Of a stretch of 58,939 bases of DNA, positions 14,412 to 22,178 are shown in pieces; position 1 is the first letter of the stretch, and each line of letters begins with the position of its first letter. Source of the DNA: Bacillota bacterium. GTDB lineage: Bacteria > Bacillota > Clostridia > Christensenellales > UBA1242. Below the pieces are notes generated by a model that searched no databases, was not told the origin of the DNA, and saw nothing but the letters and a program-made list of their open reading frames with translations. The translations under genes and the position numbers were made by a program. The stretch is taken from NCBI GenBank assembly GCA_009784555.1, contig WRBO01000010.1:1-58939 (forward strand), read 5' to 3'.

Positions 14412-15194
14412 ATGAACAATCAACGGAACTATAACCTTTATGCGTCGTTTTTTGCGTTGTACCAGACAGGGACGATGAGCGATGCCGCCGAGATGTTAAA
14501 GTATGACAGTCATACGAGTGTGAGTAAGAACATCAAGGCATTGGAAACCGAGTTGGGGGTCAAGTTGTTTACCCCGCATTCGCGCGGAGTTGCGCCGACG
14601 ATGGAGGCAACGCGATTGTACGAGCGTATTCATCCGTTGTTTAACGAGATTTCGTTTATCGAGGGGAGTATTGAGTTGCTGTCGTTGGCCGATGAGCCGC
14701 AACCGAGTGAAATTGTTGCGATACATTTGATTGCGACGGGTGGGACAATAGATGGTGAGATTTCGCCAACCAAGGATGCAATTGTTACGAGGCAGAAGAC
14801 AGCGATTACCGATTATTTGAAGAATTACATCAAACCGTCTTTTCATGTGACCGAGAGTCAAATTGCGATGAAGGACAGTCGCGAGCTGTTGCAGGAGGAT
14901 TTGACGGGGTTGGTCAAGATTATTTTGGAGTCCAAGCACGAGAATATCCTGGTGACGCATGGGTTATACAATATCGTTAGTACCGCACGGTTGATTGAAC
15001 GTTTTATCGGCAAGGAGTGTTCCAAGAAAATTATCTTGACGGGTGCGTTGTACCCGATTGCGGGCGGCGTGTCGGATGCCGCGTTTAACATTGGGTATGC
15101 GATTTCGGCTTTTCATAATGTTGGGCCGGGTGTTTATATTTCCATGCAGGGAAAGGTTTTTCGGCCAGACGAGTACACGATACAGTTTAATTAG
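14412..15194 (+). CDS. LysR-type DNA-binding domain fused to an asparaginase-like domain
   Basis: 260 aa. Residues 1 to about 75 form a LysR winged helix-turn-helix (FALYQTGTMSDAAEMLKYDSH, then VSKNIKALETELGVKLF and a wing PTMEATRLYERI). In place of the usual periplasmic-binding-like effector domain, residues about 98-260 match asparaginase: HLIATGGTIDG, MKDSRELLQEDL, THGLYNIVSTARLI, IILTGALYPIAGGVSDAAFNIGYA (motifs given in parts). THGTDT is changed to THGLYN, so catalysis is doubtful and ligand sensing likely. The start at 14412 gives the normal spacing before the helix-turn-helix; a GTG 12 codons upstream is in frame. It is divergent from the tandem asparaginase gene, its probable target. 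Confidence 0.75.
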   Translation: MNNQRNYNLYASFFALYQTGTMSDAAEMLKYDSHTSVSKNIKALETELGVKLFTPHSRGVAPTMEATRLYERIHPLFNEISFIEGSIELLSLADEPQPSEIVAIHLIATGGTIDGEISPTKDAIVTRQKTAITDYLKNYIKPSFHVTESQIAMKDSRELLQEDLTGLVKIILESKHENILVTHGLYNIVSTARLIERFIGKECSKKIILTGALYPIAGGVSDAAFNIGYAISAFHNVGPGVYISMQGKVFRPDEYTIQFN

Positions 15195-16191
15195 ATTCGA
15201 TTACCACCGCGTGGGAGATGCCAGGGATGGTTTCGCCTTGGAACGATGAGGTGGTGCTTAAGAGTGCGCCCGTTCCCAGCAGGAGGATTTTTTTGTATTC
15301 GCCCGAGCGTAGTTTGTCCAGAATGAATCCGTTTAGGCAGATGGCAGAGCATCCGCAGCCCGACGCGCCCTGGTATTGGGTTTGGGTGGTATCGTACACC
15401 AGACGACCGCAGTCGGTGTAGTTTGCGTCTACGGGGTAATTTTCGTCGGCCAAGAGGTCGCGCAGGATGTTTTCGCCGAGTTTGCCAAGGTCGCCCGTGA
15501 AGATGTGGCAGTAGTCGGCGGGGGTTGTTTTGGTGTCGCGGAAGTGTGCGACAAATGTTTGGGCGGCCGAGGGAGCCATTGCCGCGCCCATGTTATTTGG
15601 GTCGGATATTCCCCAGTCGCACACGCGGCCGAATGTTACCGATGTTATGCGTGGCATATCGGGGTCGGGTGTGGCGGTTAGTACCGTAGCCCCAACGCCC
15701 GTGACCGTCCATTGGGCGGTGGGTGGGCGGATGTTGCCAAGTTCCAGGGGGGTTCGGTATTGGCGTTCAGCGGTGGCGAAGTGGCTGCCTGCGCTAGCTA
15801 CTGCGTTTTGGATATGCCCCGCGTCAATCATACATGCGGCCATGGCGAGGGTGAGTGCCATTGTCGAGCATGCGCCGTAGATGCCGATGAACATTGTGTC
15901 GAATGTGCGGGCGGCGAAAGTTGATGAGGTGATTTGGTTTAGGAGGTCGCCGCTGAACATTATTTCGATTTCGTCTTTGTCGAGGGGGCTTGTTTCTATT
16001 GCTCCTGCTATTGCTGTTTCAAACATTTTGCGTTCCGCGCCTTCGTGGGTTTTTTCGCCGAAGTATTCGTCTTCCATTATTTGTGTAAAGGTTTTGCCGA
16101 GGGGGCCGCGGGCCTCCTTTTTGCCTGCGATGCTGTAGCTGCCTGCTATGTACGCGGGGTTTTTGAATGTGATTGTTTGGCGTTTTGTCAT
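15187..16191 (-). CDS. spoVAD: Stage V sporulation protein AD (SpoVAD)
   Basis: Dipicolinate-binding SpoVA subunit with a thiolase fold, on the outer face of the spore inner membrane. 334 aa, the usual length. Motifs: FKNPAYIAGSYSIAGKKEARGPLG at the start (given in the family as N-terminal signature), EDEYFGEKTHEGAE-like region, GIYGACSTMA, SAGSHFATAERQYRTPLE and ASGCGCSAICLNG. No Shine-Dalgarno is visible; CAAAAT lies 6 nt before the ATG and could be a forespore-sigma -10, but this is weak. It stands alone here rather than between spoVAC and spoVAE, and overlaps the convergent LysR-like gene by 8 nt. Confidence 0.92.
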   Translation of the reverse strand: MTKRQTITFKNPAYIAGSYSIAGKKEARGPLGKTFTQIMEDEYFGEKTHEGAERKMFETAIAGAIETSPLDKDEIEIMFSGDLLNQITSSTFAARTFDTMFIGIYGACSTMALTLAMAACMIDAGHIQNAVASAGSHFATAERQYRTPLELGNIRPPTAQWTVTGVGATVLTATPDPDMPRITSVTFGRVCDWGISDPNNMGAAMAPSAAQTFVAHFRDTKTTPADYCHIFTGDLGKLGENILRDLLADENYPVDANYTDCGRLVYDTTQTQYQGASGCGCSAICLNGFILDKLRSGEYKKILLLGTGALLSTTSSFQGETIPGISHAVVIESN

Positions 16192-16227
16192 TTGATTATT
16201 TTGCGCGGGTTTATGAATTTTAACCGA

Positions 16228-16280
16228 ATGGCCTTGGGGGGGGTTATTTGTTTTGCGTTTTTTACTGGGGGGGGTTTTCG
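16228..16280 (-). repeat. Dispersed double poly-C repeat, copy 3
   Basis: Plus-strand G8 tracts at 16236-16243 and 16267-16274, separated by 23 nt reading TTATTTGTTTTGCG and TTTTTTACT. The sequence is nearly identical to copy 2 at 7666-7704. Confidence 0.78.
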
Positions 16281-16326
16281 GAATTCCGAACGTGTGGCGT
16301 TGTGGAGACGAAACATAGTGGACAAA

Positions 16327-16440
16327 TGAATTTTCTTGGCCTGTGGAGGCGGAAAGACCACCATGGTCATGGTGAAATGAGTTTCATTTGTGGGTAGGCC
16401 GTTTCCGCTGGTCCTCGGCCTGGCGAAAATTATTTGCTCC
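16327..16440. repeat. Long imperfect palindrome repeat, diverged copy
   Basis: Contains CCTGTGGAGGCGGAAAGACCACCATGG and CCGTTTCCGCTGGTCCTCGGCC (in parts), matching the ends CTGCGGAGG and CTGGTCCTCGGC of the copies at 43186-43324, 43608-43749 and 34756-34899. The outer ends are lost. Confidence 0.5.
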
Positions 16441-16455
16441 ATATGTTTCGTCCCT

Positions 16456-16503
16456 CCATGTTACAGTAACATGGAAAAAATTATGGTCAAGGGGGTTGCT
16501 GAC
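16456..16503 (-). promoter_or_regulatory. Repeated promoter-operator module, copy 2
   Basis: Minus strand: TGTCAGCAACCCCCTTG, -35 TTGACC (16485-16490), 16 bp, -10 TACTGT (16463-16468), with a perfect 9-bp palindrome CCATGTTACTGTAACATGG (16456-16474) over the -10. A dimeric repressor site is likely. Same block as at 7857-7903 and 43777-43817. Confidence 0.65.
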
Positions 16504-16504
16504 A

Positions 16505-16717
16505 TTATTTGTCTTTTAGTCCCGCGAGGTAATCCATTGATACACCGAAGAATTGGGCGATTTTTGAGAGGCTCTCCCCTGATGGTGACCGCTCTCCTTT
16601 TTCCCAATGGCCGATTATCACATCACTTACACCCAATGCTTTTCCGAGTTTTACAGCACTCAACCCTGTTCTCAATCTTAATTCACGTAACCTCTCGCCG
16701 AAGACTTCTAGTTCCAT
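16505..16717 (-). CDS. XRE-family helix-turn-helix repressor
   Basis: 70 aa from ATG (MELEVFGERL); an upstream ATG 6 codons earlier is possible. A single HTH_3 domain fills the protein: LRELRLRTGLSAVKLGKALGVS, VIIGHWEKGERSPS, LSKIAQFFGVSMDYLAG (in parts). It is divergent from a 62-aa gene. The shared intergenic region holds two identical-type operators, TCTAA-N6-TTAGA, one beside its own start and one filling the spacer of the divergent promoter, so it probably represses both genes, like a phage-type switch. GATAAT lies 6 nt before the ATG. Confidence 0.85.
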   Translation of the reverse strand: MELEVFGERLRELRLRTGLSAVKLGKALGVSDVIIGHWEKGERSPSGESLSKIAQFFGVSMDYLAGLKDK

Positions 16718-16727
16718 ACTCTGATTA

Positions 16728-16743
16728 TCTAACATTTGTTAGA
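16728..16743. promoter_or_regulatory. Operator 1, TCTAA-N6-TTAGA
   Basis: TCTAACATTTGTTAGA, a perfect inverted repeat 11 bp upstream of the repressor ATG, overlapping its probable -10 region. Centre-to-centre distance to operator 2 is 28 bp. Confidence 0.75.
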
Positions 16744-16749
16744 AATTGC

Positions 16750-16778
16750 TTGACCTCTAAATTTAGTTAGAGTATTGT
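16750..16778 (+). promoter_or_regulatory. Promoter with operator 2 in its spacer
   Basis: -35 TTGACC (16750-16755), -10 TATTGT (16773-16778). The 17-bp spacer consists almost wholly of operator TCTAAATTTAGTTAGA (16756-16771), the same TCTAA-N6-TTAGA pattern as operator 1. The -10 ends 5 nt before the ATG at 16784, so the mRNA is leaderless. Confidence 0.78.
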
Positions 16779-16783
16779 ATAAT

Positions 16784-16972
16784 ATGGACGAACTTGCAAA
16801 AGCGTTGGTTGAGGCATCGGTATCCGTGCGGAAGTTGATTAAGTTGTTGGGGGAACATTCGGTGCCGCATAGTTATTTGAGGGATATATCGGAAGAGCTT
16901 TTATTTTTGAAGGGGTATGTGCAATGTATGGCCGACCGTCAGAAGAGGGTTTTGGATAAGGCGGCGGATTAG
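16784..16972 (+). CDS. Small helical protein, 62 aa, under XRE control
   Basis: MDELAKAL start, amphipathic helices throughout, and a block LKGYVQCMADRQ near residue 45. A similar block, LYGYIDCMLANN, is in the 77-aa protein at 43424. No known domain is recognised. The promoter is overlapped by an operator of the divergent XRE repressor. Its stop overlaps the spoVAC stop region by 4 nt (convergent). Confidence 0.6.
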   Translation: MDELAKALVEASVSVRKLIKLLGEHSVPHSYLRDISEELLFLKGYVQCMADRQKRVLDKAAD

Positions 16973-17424
16973 AATAGGGAGATGACCCAGTAGACGGTGC
17001 CGACGAGCATGGAGAGAAAGACACCCATGACGATGACGGGGCCCGCGATTTTGAACATGTTTGTGCAGGTGCCGAAGATGATGCCCTCTTTTCGGTGTTC
17101 CATGGCGGCGGCGGTTACGGCGTTTGAGAACCCCGTTATTGGGACGATGCTGCCCCCGCCTGCCACGTTGCCTATGCGGTCGTAGACGCCGAAGCCGGTT
17201 AGGATTGCGGCGATTCCGATTAGGGTTATGGCGACCAGGCCAGAGATTTTTGCGGGGTCGTATTCGGTGATGTGGTCGTAGAGGTGGTAGAGCCCCTGGC
17301 CCATTATTGATATTAGGCCGCCGATGAGAAAGGCCCATAGGAGGGATGGCCAATAGCGTGAGGGGGTTGCCATGCGGCGGACGTAGTTCGCGTAGTTTTC
17401 GCGGTGCAGTTTTTCCCGTTCCAT
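16969..17424 (-). CDS. spoVAC: Stage V sporulation protein AC (SpoVAC)
   Basis: Membrane subunit of the SpoVA dipicolinate channel, reported to behave as a mechanosensitive channel in Bacillus. 151 aa, with a basic N-terminus (MEREKLHRENYANYVRRM) and four hydrophobic segments; signatures FLIGGLISIMGQGLYHLY, GVYDRIGNVAGGGSIVPITGF (in part) and HRKEGIIFGTC. The start is placed at MEREKL because the upstream extension is not family-like. A GAATA box about 17 bp above CAAAAAT could be a sigma-G promoter, with low certainty. Divergent from the gene at 17491. Confidence 0.92.
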   Translation of the reverse strand: MEREKLHRENYANYVRRMATPSRYWPSLLWAFLIGGLISIMGQGLYHLYDHITEYDPAKISGLVAITLIGIAAILTGFGVYDRIGNVAGGGSIVPITGFSNAVTAAAMEHRKEGIIFGTCTNMFKIAGPVIVMGVFLSMLVGTVYWVISLF

Positions 17425-17490
17425 ATTTGTGATTTTTGACGAATAAAGGGGCGTGTATTCAACACAATAATACCAATGAATGGAGGGAGT

Positions 17491-18411
17491 ATGGAACACA
17501 AAGATTTGCCGCATATGCAGATTAGGAGGCGTGCGCGCCGCAAGCGGATAATTGCGGCGGGGGCCGTGACCGCGTTGGCGGTGGTTGCCGTTGGGGGTGT
17601 TTTATTGGCGACGAACAACGCCCAGACCGCAGGGGCGGCCAGCAGGCAGTCATACAAGACGGCAGGCCGTGCAGACAATGTTGTGCGGAAGTTAGATACA
17701 TTTGACGATGCGAATTTTGCCTTTCCCACCGCGTTTGGTAATGATTTTTTTGTTTCAAACCCGAATGAGGTTGCACAGGTAATGGACAGGCCCGTTACGT
17801 CAAATTGGGCGGGCCGTTATCAATCAAGGTACTTTGACATGGAGATGTTGAATAAGAGCAATCCGAGCCGTATGGAGTATATGGAGCGGTTGGATAACCT
17901 TTATGCACTCTGTGCCGATATCAGCGCAGTTAATGCGAAGCAAAATACATTGGTGCGCGAGATTCGCGAGGAGACGATGAAGTTGCGCGGTAATGCCGCA
18001 AAGATTTCGACGCATAAGGTCAAGGCAAAGCAGTTGCGTGAGTTTAACCGTGCGAACGACACGACCAAGGACAAGATTACGCGTTTGCACCGTGACCGTA
18101 ATTCGATTAACAAGCGCGTGAAGGCGTTGCCAAAGCAAAAGGGCGAGTTGAATGTTCATGCGACCGATATGCGGTACACCGTGATTATGGACCGTTTGGA
18201 CATGCGCGTGCAAAAGTTGGAGGAGACCAAGGCGGGGTTGGTGCGTATGAACGCGTCGATTGAAGAGTTGGTTGGTTATAACGTTAAGTCCGTATCTCCA
18301 CCGGGCTCCCCCGTGGGAGAGATTCGCCCACAACAGGATGTGTTCCACGAGCCGTTAGTCCATCCCCAGACACATGTACAAAGAAGCCATGTGACCGCAG
18401 TAATGTCATAG
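17491..18411 (+). CDS. Unknown membrane-anchored protein with long helical domain
   Basis: 306 aa. A basic N-terminus (RRRARRKR) precedes one hydrophobic segment (about 20-45), so it is anchored with the rest outside. The main body (about 125-275) is highly charged and helical, consistent with coiled coil. GGAGGGAGT precedes this ATG; an ATG 5 codons upstream is in frame. Its last 128 nt overlap the convergent PBP gene, and the corresponding tail (Pro/His/Gln-rich) looks unlike the helical body, as if an earlier stop was lost. Divergent from spoVAC. No function is proposed. Confidence 0.6.
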   Translation: MEHKDLPHMQIRRRARRKRIIAAGAVTALAVVAVGGVLLATNNAQTAGAASRQSYKTAGRADNVVRKLDTFDDANFAFPTAFGNDFFVSNPNEVAQVMDRPVTSNWAGRYQSRYFDMEMLNKSNPSRMEYMERLDNLYALCADISAVNAKQNTLVREIREETMKLRGNAAKISTHKVKAKQLREFNRANDTTKDKITRLHRDRNSINKRVKALPKQKGELNVHATDMRYTVIMDRLDMRVQKLEETKAGLVRMNASIEELVGYNVKSVSPPGSPVGEIRPQQDVFHEPLVHPQTHVQRSHVTAVMS

Positions 18412-20173
18412 CATCGAACAATGCCATGCCCGCGACCGATGGGATGGTGACGGGGGCGGGTGTTTCCGTTACCAGATTTGGGTCGGGGCGCAGGCCAAGG
18501 TATCGTATCATTTCGGCATAGATTTGGCCGACGTATGGCGCGGCGACGATACCGCCGTAGTATCCCTGGCGTGATGGTTGGTCGACATATAGGAAGACGA
18601 CGTAGCGTGGGGTTCCGCCGACGCTGATGAAACTTAAGAAGCTGCTTATATATTTTCCTTGGGCGATTACACCGTCCAGGTATTTTTGTGCCGTTCCCGT
18701 TTTGCCGCCGATTGCAAAGCCGTTTTGGGCGGCGCGTTTGCCACTGCCTGTTTCGACCACCCCATACAATAATTCGCGGACACGGGCGGAGGTTTCGGGA
18801 CTGATGACCCTGCCCCGTTCCGCCGATGTTACGGTTGTGCCTGCGTGAGGTATTTCGCGGACAAATCGTGGTGTGCGCAGGATGCCGTCACCAACGATGG
18901 CGGCGAATGCGGTGACCAGTTGGATTGGGGATGTTGCGATGGCCTGGCCGAAGCCTATTCTTACCAAGTCCACGGGGCGGATATAGCGTTTAGGCAGTAC
19001 GAGGCCAGCCGATTCGCCATAGAAATCCACACCCGTTTTGATACCGATGCCAAAGCGTTGCAGGTATTCGTAGTATTTATCCACGCCGATGCGCAGGGCG
19101 AGGTCCATGATTGTTGCGTTGCAGCTGTTGCGGACGGAGGCGGCGAGGTCTTGGGCCCCGTGGCCTTTTGTCTTCCAGCATCGCACGCGTTCACCGTTGA
19201 TTATGCGAAAGCCCGGGCAGTTGAATGTTTCGTCGAAGTCGACGAGGCCCTCTTCGATTGCTATGGCTATTGTCAGGACCTTGAACGTTGAGCCCGGTTC
19301 AAACACGTTGACGATAGGCAGGTTTCGCATTTGGGCGAGCAGTTGGGTTATGTCGTCACGCGGTTGGTCGTTCATGTCAAAGAAGGGGGCCGAGGCCGAG
19401 GCGACGATTCCGCCCGTTTGGATGTCGAAGACGAGGGCCCCGACGGCCTGGGCCGCCTGTTCATGGTATGCCCGTGTTATTGCGGCTTGGACGATGTTTT
19501 GAATGCCCGCATCGATGTTTAGAACGAGGTCACGGCCAGGGATACCCGGTACAAAGAAGTCCACGCCGTCGCGCAATGGAACGCCGCGCAGGTCGGAGGG
19601 GGTTGCCAACCGTCCGTCACGGCCGCGCAGGATGTCGTTGTAGAAGGCCTCTATCCCTTCTTGGCCGTGGTTGTCGACGCTGACGATACCCAGGACCTGG
19701 CCCCCTACCACGCCCATTGGGTAGTGCCGCCGATAGGTTTGGGACAGGAACACGCCGTCCAGGTTGTGGGCGATGATGCGGATTGCGGTCGAGCGGTCGA
19801 TTTGCATCTTTATAATCCATTCGGACGCGCGGCGGTTTGTGGCGCGCGTATACACGGTGTCGAATGATACGGGCAGCAATCCAGACAAAACCCGTGCCAC
19901 CATGTCGGCATCGGTTACGGCCACGGGTCGGACGTAGACGGCGTAGGTTGGGACACTCTCGACCATTATCCGTCCATTCGTGTCCAAGATGTTTCCGCGG
20001 CGGGCCATGAGTGGCAGGTCACGGTACCATTGTTCGGATGCGCGCAGTTGCAGCATGTTGGAGCTGATTAATTGGATATAGAATAATCGTCCAGACAGGG
20101 CCGTTAAGACGCATAAAACGGCCACCAGGAAAACCTTGGTGCGCCGTAGCATGCTGGTTTTTGTGTATCGCAT
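18284..20173 (-). CDS. Penicillin-binding transpeptidase (FtsI/SpoVD class B PBP) with one PASTA domain
   Basis: Class B D,D-transpeptidase that cross-links peptidoglycan at the septum or spore cortex. About 629 aa: N-terminal membrane segment (VFLVAVLCVLTALSGRLFY), dimerisation domain, then transpeptidase motifs STFK (about 302), SCN (about 354) and KTGT (about 495), and a C-terminal PASTA repeat (IPSVAGMALFDAMTLL). The start is ATG at MRYTKTS; a TTG two codons upstream is also possible. It follows the ftsL-like gene in a dcw order. Whether it is the vegetative FtsI or sporulation SpoVD cannot be settled here. Its 3' end overlaps the convergent gene by 128 nt. Confidence 0.9.
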   Translation of the reverse strand: MRYTKTSMLRRTKVFLVAVLCVLTALSGRLFYIQLISSNMLQLRASEQWYRDLPLMARRGNILDTNGRIMVESVPTYAVYVRPVAVTDADMVARVLSGLLPVSFDTVYTRATNRRASEWIIKMQIDRSTAIRIIAHNLDGVFLSQTYRRHYPMGVVGGQVLGIVSVDNHGQEGIEAFYNDILRGRDGRLATPSDLRGVPLRDGVDFFVPGIPGRDLVLNIDAGIQNIVQAAITRAYHEQAAQAVGALVFDIQTGGIVASASAPFFDMNDQPRDDITQLLAQMRNLPIVNVFEPGSTFKVLTIAIAIEEGLVDFDETFNCPGFRIINGERVRCWKTKGHGAQDLAASVRNSCNATIMDLALRIGVDKYYEYLQRFGIGIKTGVDFYGESAGLVLPKRYIRPVDLVRIGFGQAIATSPIQLVTAFAAIVGDGILRTPRFVREIPHAGTTVTSAERGRVISPETSARVRELLYGVVETGSGKRAAQNGFAIGGKTGTAQKYLDGVIAQGKYISSFLSFISVGGTPRYVVFLYVDQPSRQGYYGGIVAAPYVGQIYAEMIRYLGLRPDPNLVTETPAPVTIPSVAGMALFDAMTLLRSHGFFVHVSGDGLTARGTHPVVGESLPRGSPVEIRT

Positions 20174-20191
20174 ACACAATAGTTACTGTTA

Positions 20192-21091
20192 TTAGCGGCC
20201 GAAAATTCCACCCAGCCATTGGCTTAACCTGTCGAACCAGTTTGATGAGTAGTCGGGGTTTGGGGCGGGTTGCCACACATGTTGCGGTGGTAATTCGGTT
20301 GGAGGTGGCACGGGGATGAATTCCTCGCCTCTTATTGTTCCGTTTGCATCCAATTCGTTGCGGATTTCGTTAGAGAGTTCGTCACGCCTTTCGTTGCGTT
20401 CGCCCATGGCTTGGTTTACCTGGTTAGAGAGGATTGTGTTTTGGGCCTGGAGCGACGTGATACGTGCAGTGTTTGAACCCAGGTTGATTGCGTTGATAAC
20501 AATCAGGATGGTGACCAAGGCAAGTACCGCCAAGAATGCCGCGACGGCGATTACACCGCGTGCGTTGAGGCTGTAGCTGACTTCTTCCTCTGGGTCGTTT
20601 TCCACACGTTTGATTTGTTTGATTTCGGCCCGCGTTTCAACAACAGGTTCCGCGAATACCGTTTCGATGATTTGTACCGGTTCGGCCGTGTTGATTTCCG
20701 CCAAGTTTTTGTCAAAGATTTTTGGGCGGAATGCGTGACCCGTGTAGTTGGATGGCGGGTTTGATGGGGTTACGTATTGTTCAAATACGGATTTTGGTGC
20801 CGCGTTGATGACGGGTGTTGAGGTTGATTGCTGTTGTTGTAATGATGCCGCAGGGCCAAAGATACTGTCGAGTTTTGCCTCCATGCTGCTGTACGATGGC
20901 TGGGCCGCCGTTACATCTGCGATTGTTGTCGCGTATTTGGTTTCGACCAATTTGTCATAGTTGGTTGTGTCGTGGGCGGTTTCAAACCCAGCCCAGCGTG
21001 AAGGAACCGCCTCGACATTACCGTAAAGCAGTGTGTGTGCGTCATCCGTCGTAATCGCGCCGGTGAATCGTGTTTGTGTGCTTGTTGTCAT
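20192..21091 (-). CDS. FtsL-like division protein with long cytoplasmic extension
   Basis: 299 aa. A single membrane segment (about 180-200, VIAVAAFLAVLALVTILIVI) is followed by a short coiled coil (RITSLQAQNTILSNQVNQ), the topology of FtsL, and by a Pro/Trp-rich tail. The N-terminal 175 residues are cytoplasmic and low in complexity (Gln, Thr, Ala), against about 30-50 in ordinary FtsL. Its place between rsmH and a class B PBP is where ftsL normally lies. Assignment therefore rests on position and topology, not on sequence identity. The 163 bp upstream to rsmH show no gene. Confidence 0.6.
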   Translation of the reverse strand: MTTSTQTRFTGAITTDDAHTLLYGNVEAVPSRWAGFETAHDTTNYDKLVETKYATTIADVTAAQPSYSSMEAKLDSIFGPAASLQQQQSTSTPVINAAPKSVFEQYVTPSNPPSNYTGHAFRPKIFDKNLAEINTAEPVQIIETVFAEPVVETRAEIKQIKRVENDPEEEVSYSLNARGVIAVAAFLAVLALVTILIVINAINLGSNTARITSLQAQNTILSNQVNQAMGERNERRDELSNEIRNELDANGTIRGEEFIPVPPPTELPPQHVWQPAPNPDYSSNWFDRLSQWLGGIFGR

Positions 21092-21254
21092 AATTTTCCT
21101 TCCCCCCGTTCATTTGTTAGCAGAGTGGCCAAATTGCAGTGATACTTCGTCAAACTGCGTCGTCGATTCGGTCATTTACCTATATGTAAACTCCCTCATC
21201 TCCTCCTTGTTTTCCTCGTCTGACTGCAATTTTGCTCACTCTGTAAATCCCCTT

Positions 21255-22178
21255 TTACATCTTTTTTGCGATTCGTAGCTTTGCGCTGTGGCTCCTTGGA
21301 TTATTTTTTTGTTCGGCCGTGGATGGCAGTAGTGGCTTTTTCGTTAGGATTTCCACAGTTGCCCGATGCCCGCATATACAGATTGGTGTTTTCGGCGGAC
21401 AGGTACAGTTGGATGCCCAGTGTTTCATTGCGTGTTTTACAATCCTGTCTTCGCCGCTGTGGAATGTTATAAATGCCATGTGTCCGCCCGTTGCCAATCG
21501 GTCGTGTGCGGTGTGGATGAATTTTTCCAATCCGTCCAATTCCCCGTTAACAATGATGCGAATGGCTTGAAACGTTTTTTTCGCGGGGTGTCCAAAGAAT
21601 TTGAAGTAATTTCCCGGAACGGCGTCGGTGATGATTTTGGCCAGTTGCAATGTTGTGTCGATTGGCCGTGCCGATACGATTGCGGCGGCGATGCGGCGGG
21701 CGTAACGTTCGTCACCCAATTCCGCGATGGCATCAGCCAGGTTTCGTTCGTCGAATTTGTTAACAACGGTGTATGCGGTCATTTTTTGGGTTGCGTCCAT
21801 ACGCATGTCCAATGCCGCATCGTTCATGTAACTGAAACCGCGGTCGGGGGTGTCGATTTGATGGCTGCTTAACCCCAGGTCCGCCAGAACAGCGTCAACG
21901 GTTTCAATTTGTAATTCGTCCAGTACACGGTCAAGGTTTGCAAAGTCGCTTTGTACCAGGTGCACGTTTTTATTTGTCAGGACAAAGTTTTTTGCGTTTT
22001 CGATTGCGTCCATGTCACGGTCAATGGCGACAAGAGTACCAGTTGGGCCGATTTTTTTGATTATTTCCATGCTGTGCCCCCCTCCACCGAATGTTGCGTC
22101 AACCACGGTCATCCCAGGTCGCAGGTTAAGTGCCTCGACCGCTTCGTTTAACATGACCGTAATGTGGTTAAACTCCAT
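21255..22178 (-). CDS. rsmH: 16S rRNA (cytosine-1402-N4)-methyltransferase
   Basis: SAM-dependent methyltransferase MraW/RsmH, 307 aa, modifying C1402 in the ribosomal P site. Motifs: HITVMLNEAVEAL, VDATFGGGGHS (SAM loop), DRDMDAIENA, LADLGLSSHQID, DRGFSYMNDAALDMRMD (in parts), FGHPAKKTFQAIRI, FHSGEDRIVKHAM. It overlaps mraZ by 11 nt, the usual dcw coupling. Confidence 0.96.
   Translation of the reverse strand: MEFNHITVMLNEAVEALNLRPGMTVVDATFGGGGHSMEIIKKIGPTGTLVAIDRDMDAIENAKNFVLTNKNVHLVQSDFANLDRVLDELQIETVDAVLADLGLSSHQIDTPDRGFSYMNDAALDMRMDATQKMTAYTVVNKFDERNLADAIAELGDERYARRIAAAIVSARPIDTTLQLAKIITDAVPGNYFKFFGHPAKKTFQAIRIIVNGELDGLEKFIHTAHDRLATGGHMAFITFHSGEDRIVKHAMKHWASNCTCPPKTPICICGHRATVEILTKKPLLPSTAEQKNNPRSHSAKLRIAKKM

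Larger units (their letters stand above)
16188..16442 (-). pseudogene. 84-codon frame made of repeat sequence behind promoter module copy 2
   Basis: The frame starts MEQIIFARPRTSG after GGAGGGACGAAACAT and ends NPRKIIK, overlapping the spoVAD start. Its first half is encoded by a diverged palindromic repeat and its second half by the double poly-C repeat (FRKPPPVKNAKQITPPK). It therefore looks like promoter plus repeats rather than an evolved gene. It may still be translated. No other gene lies in 16192-16504. Confidence 0.3.

Noticed and set aside
15180..17470. Sigma-G promoters of spoVAD and spoVAC
   Set aside because: GAATA-like and CAAAAT-like boxes can be found but match the consensus poorly; not listed as features.
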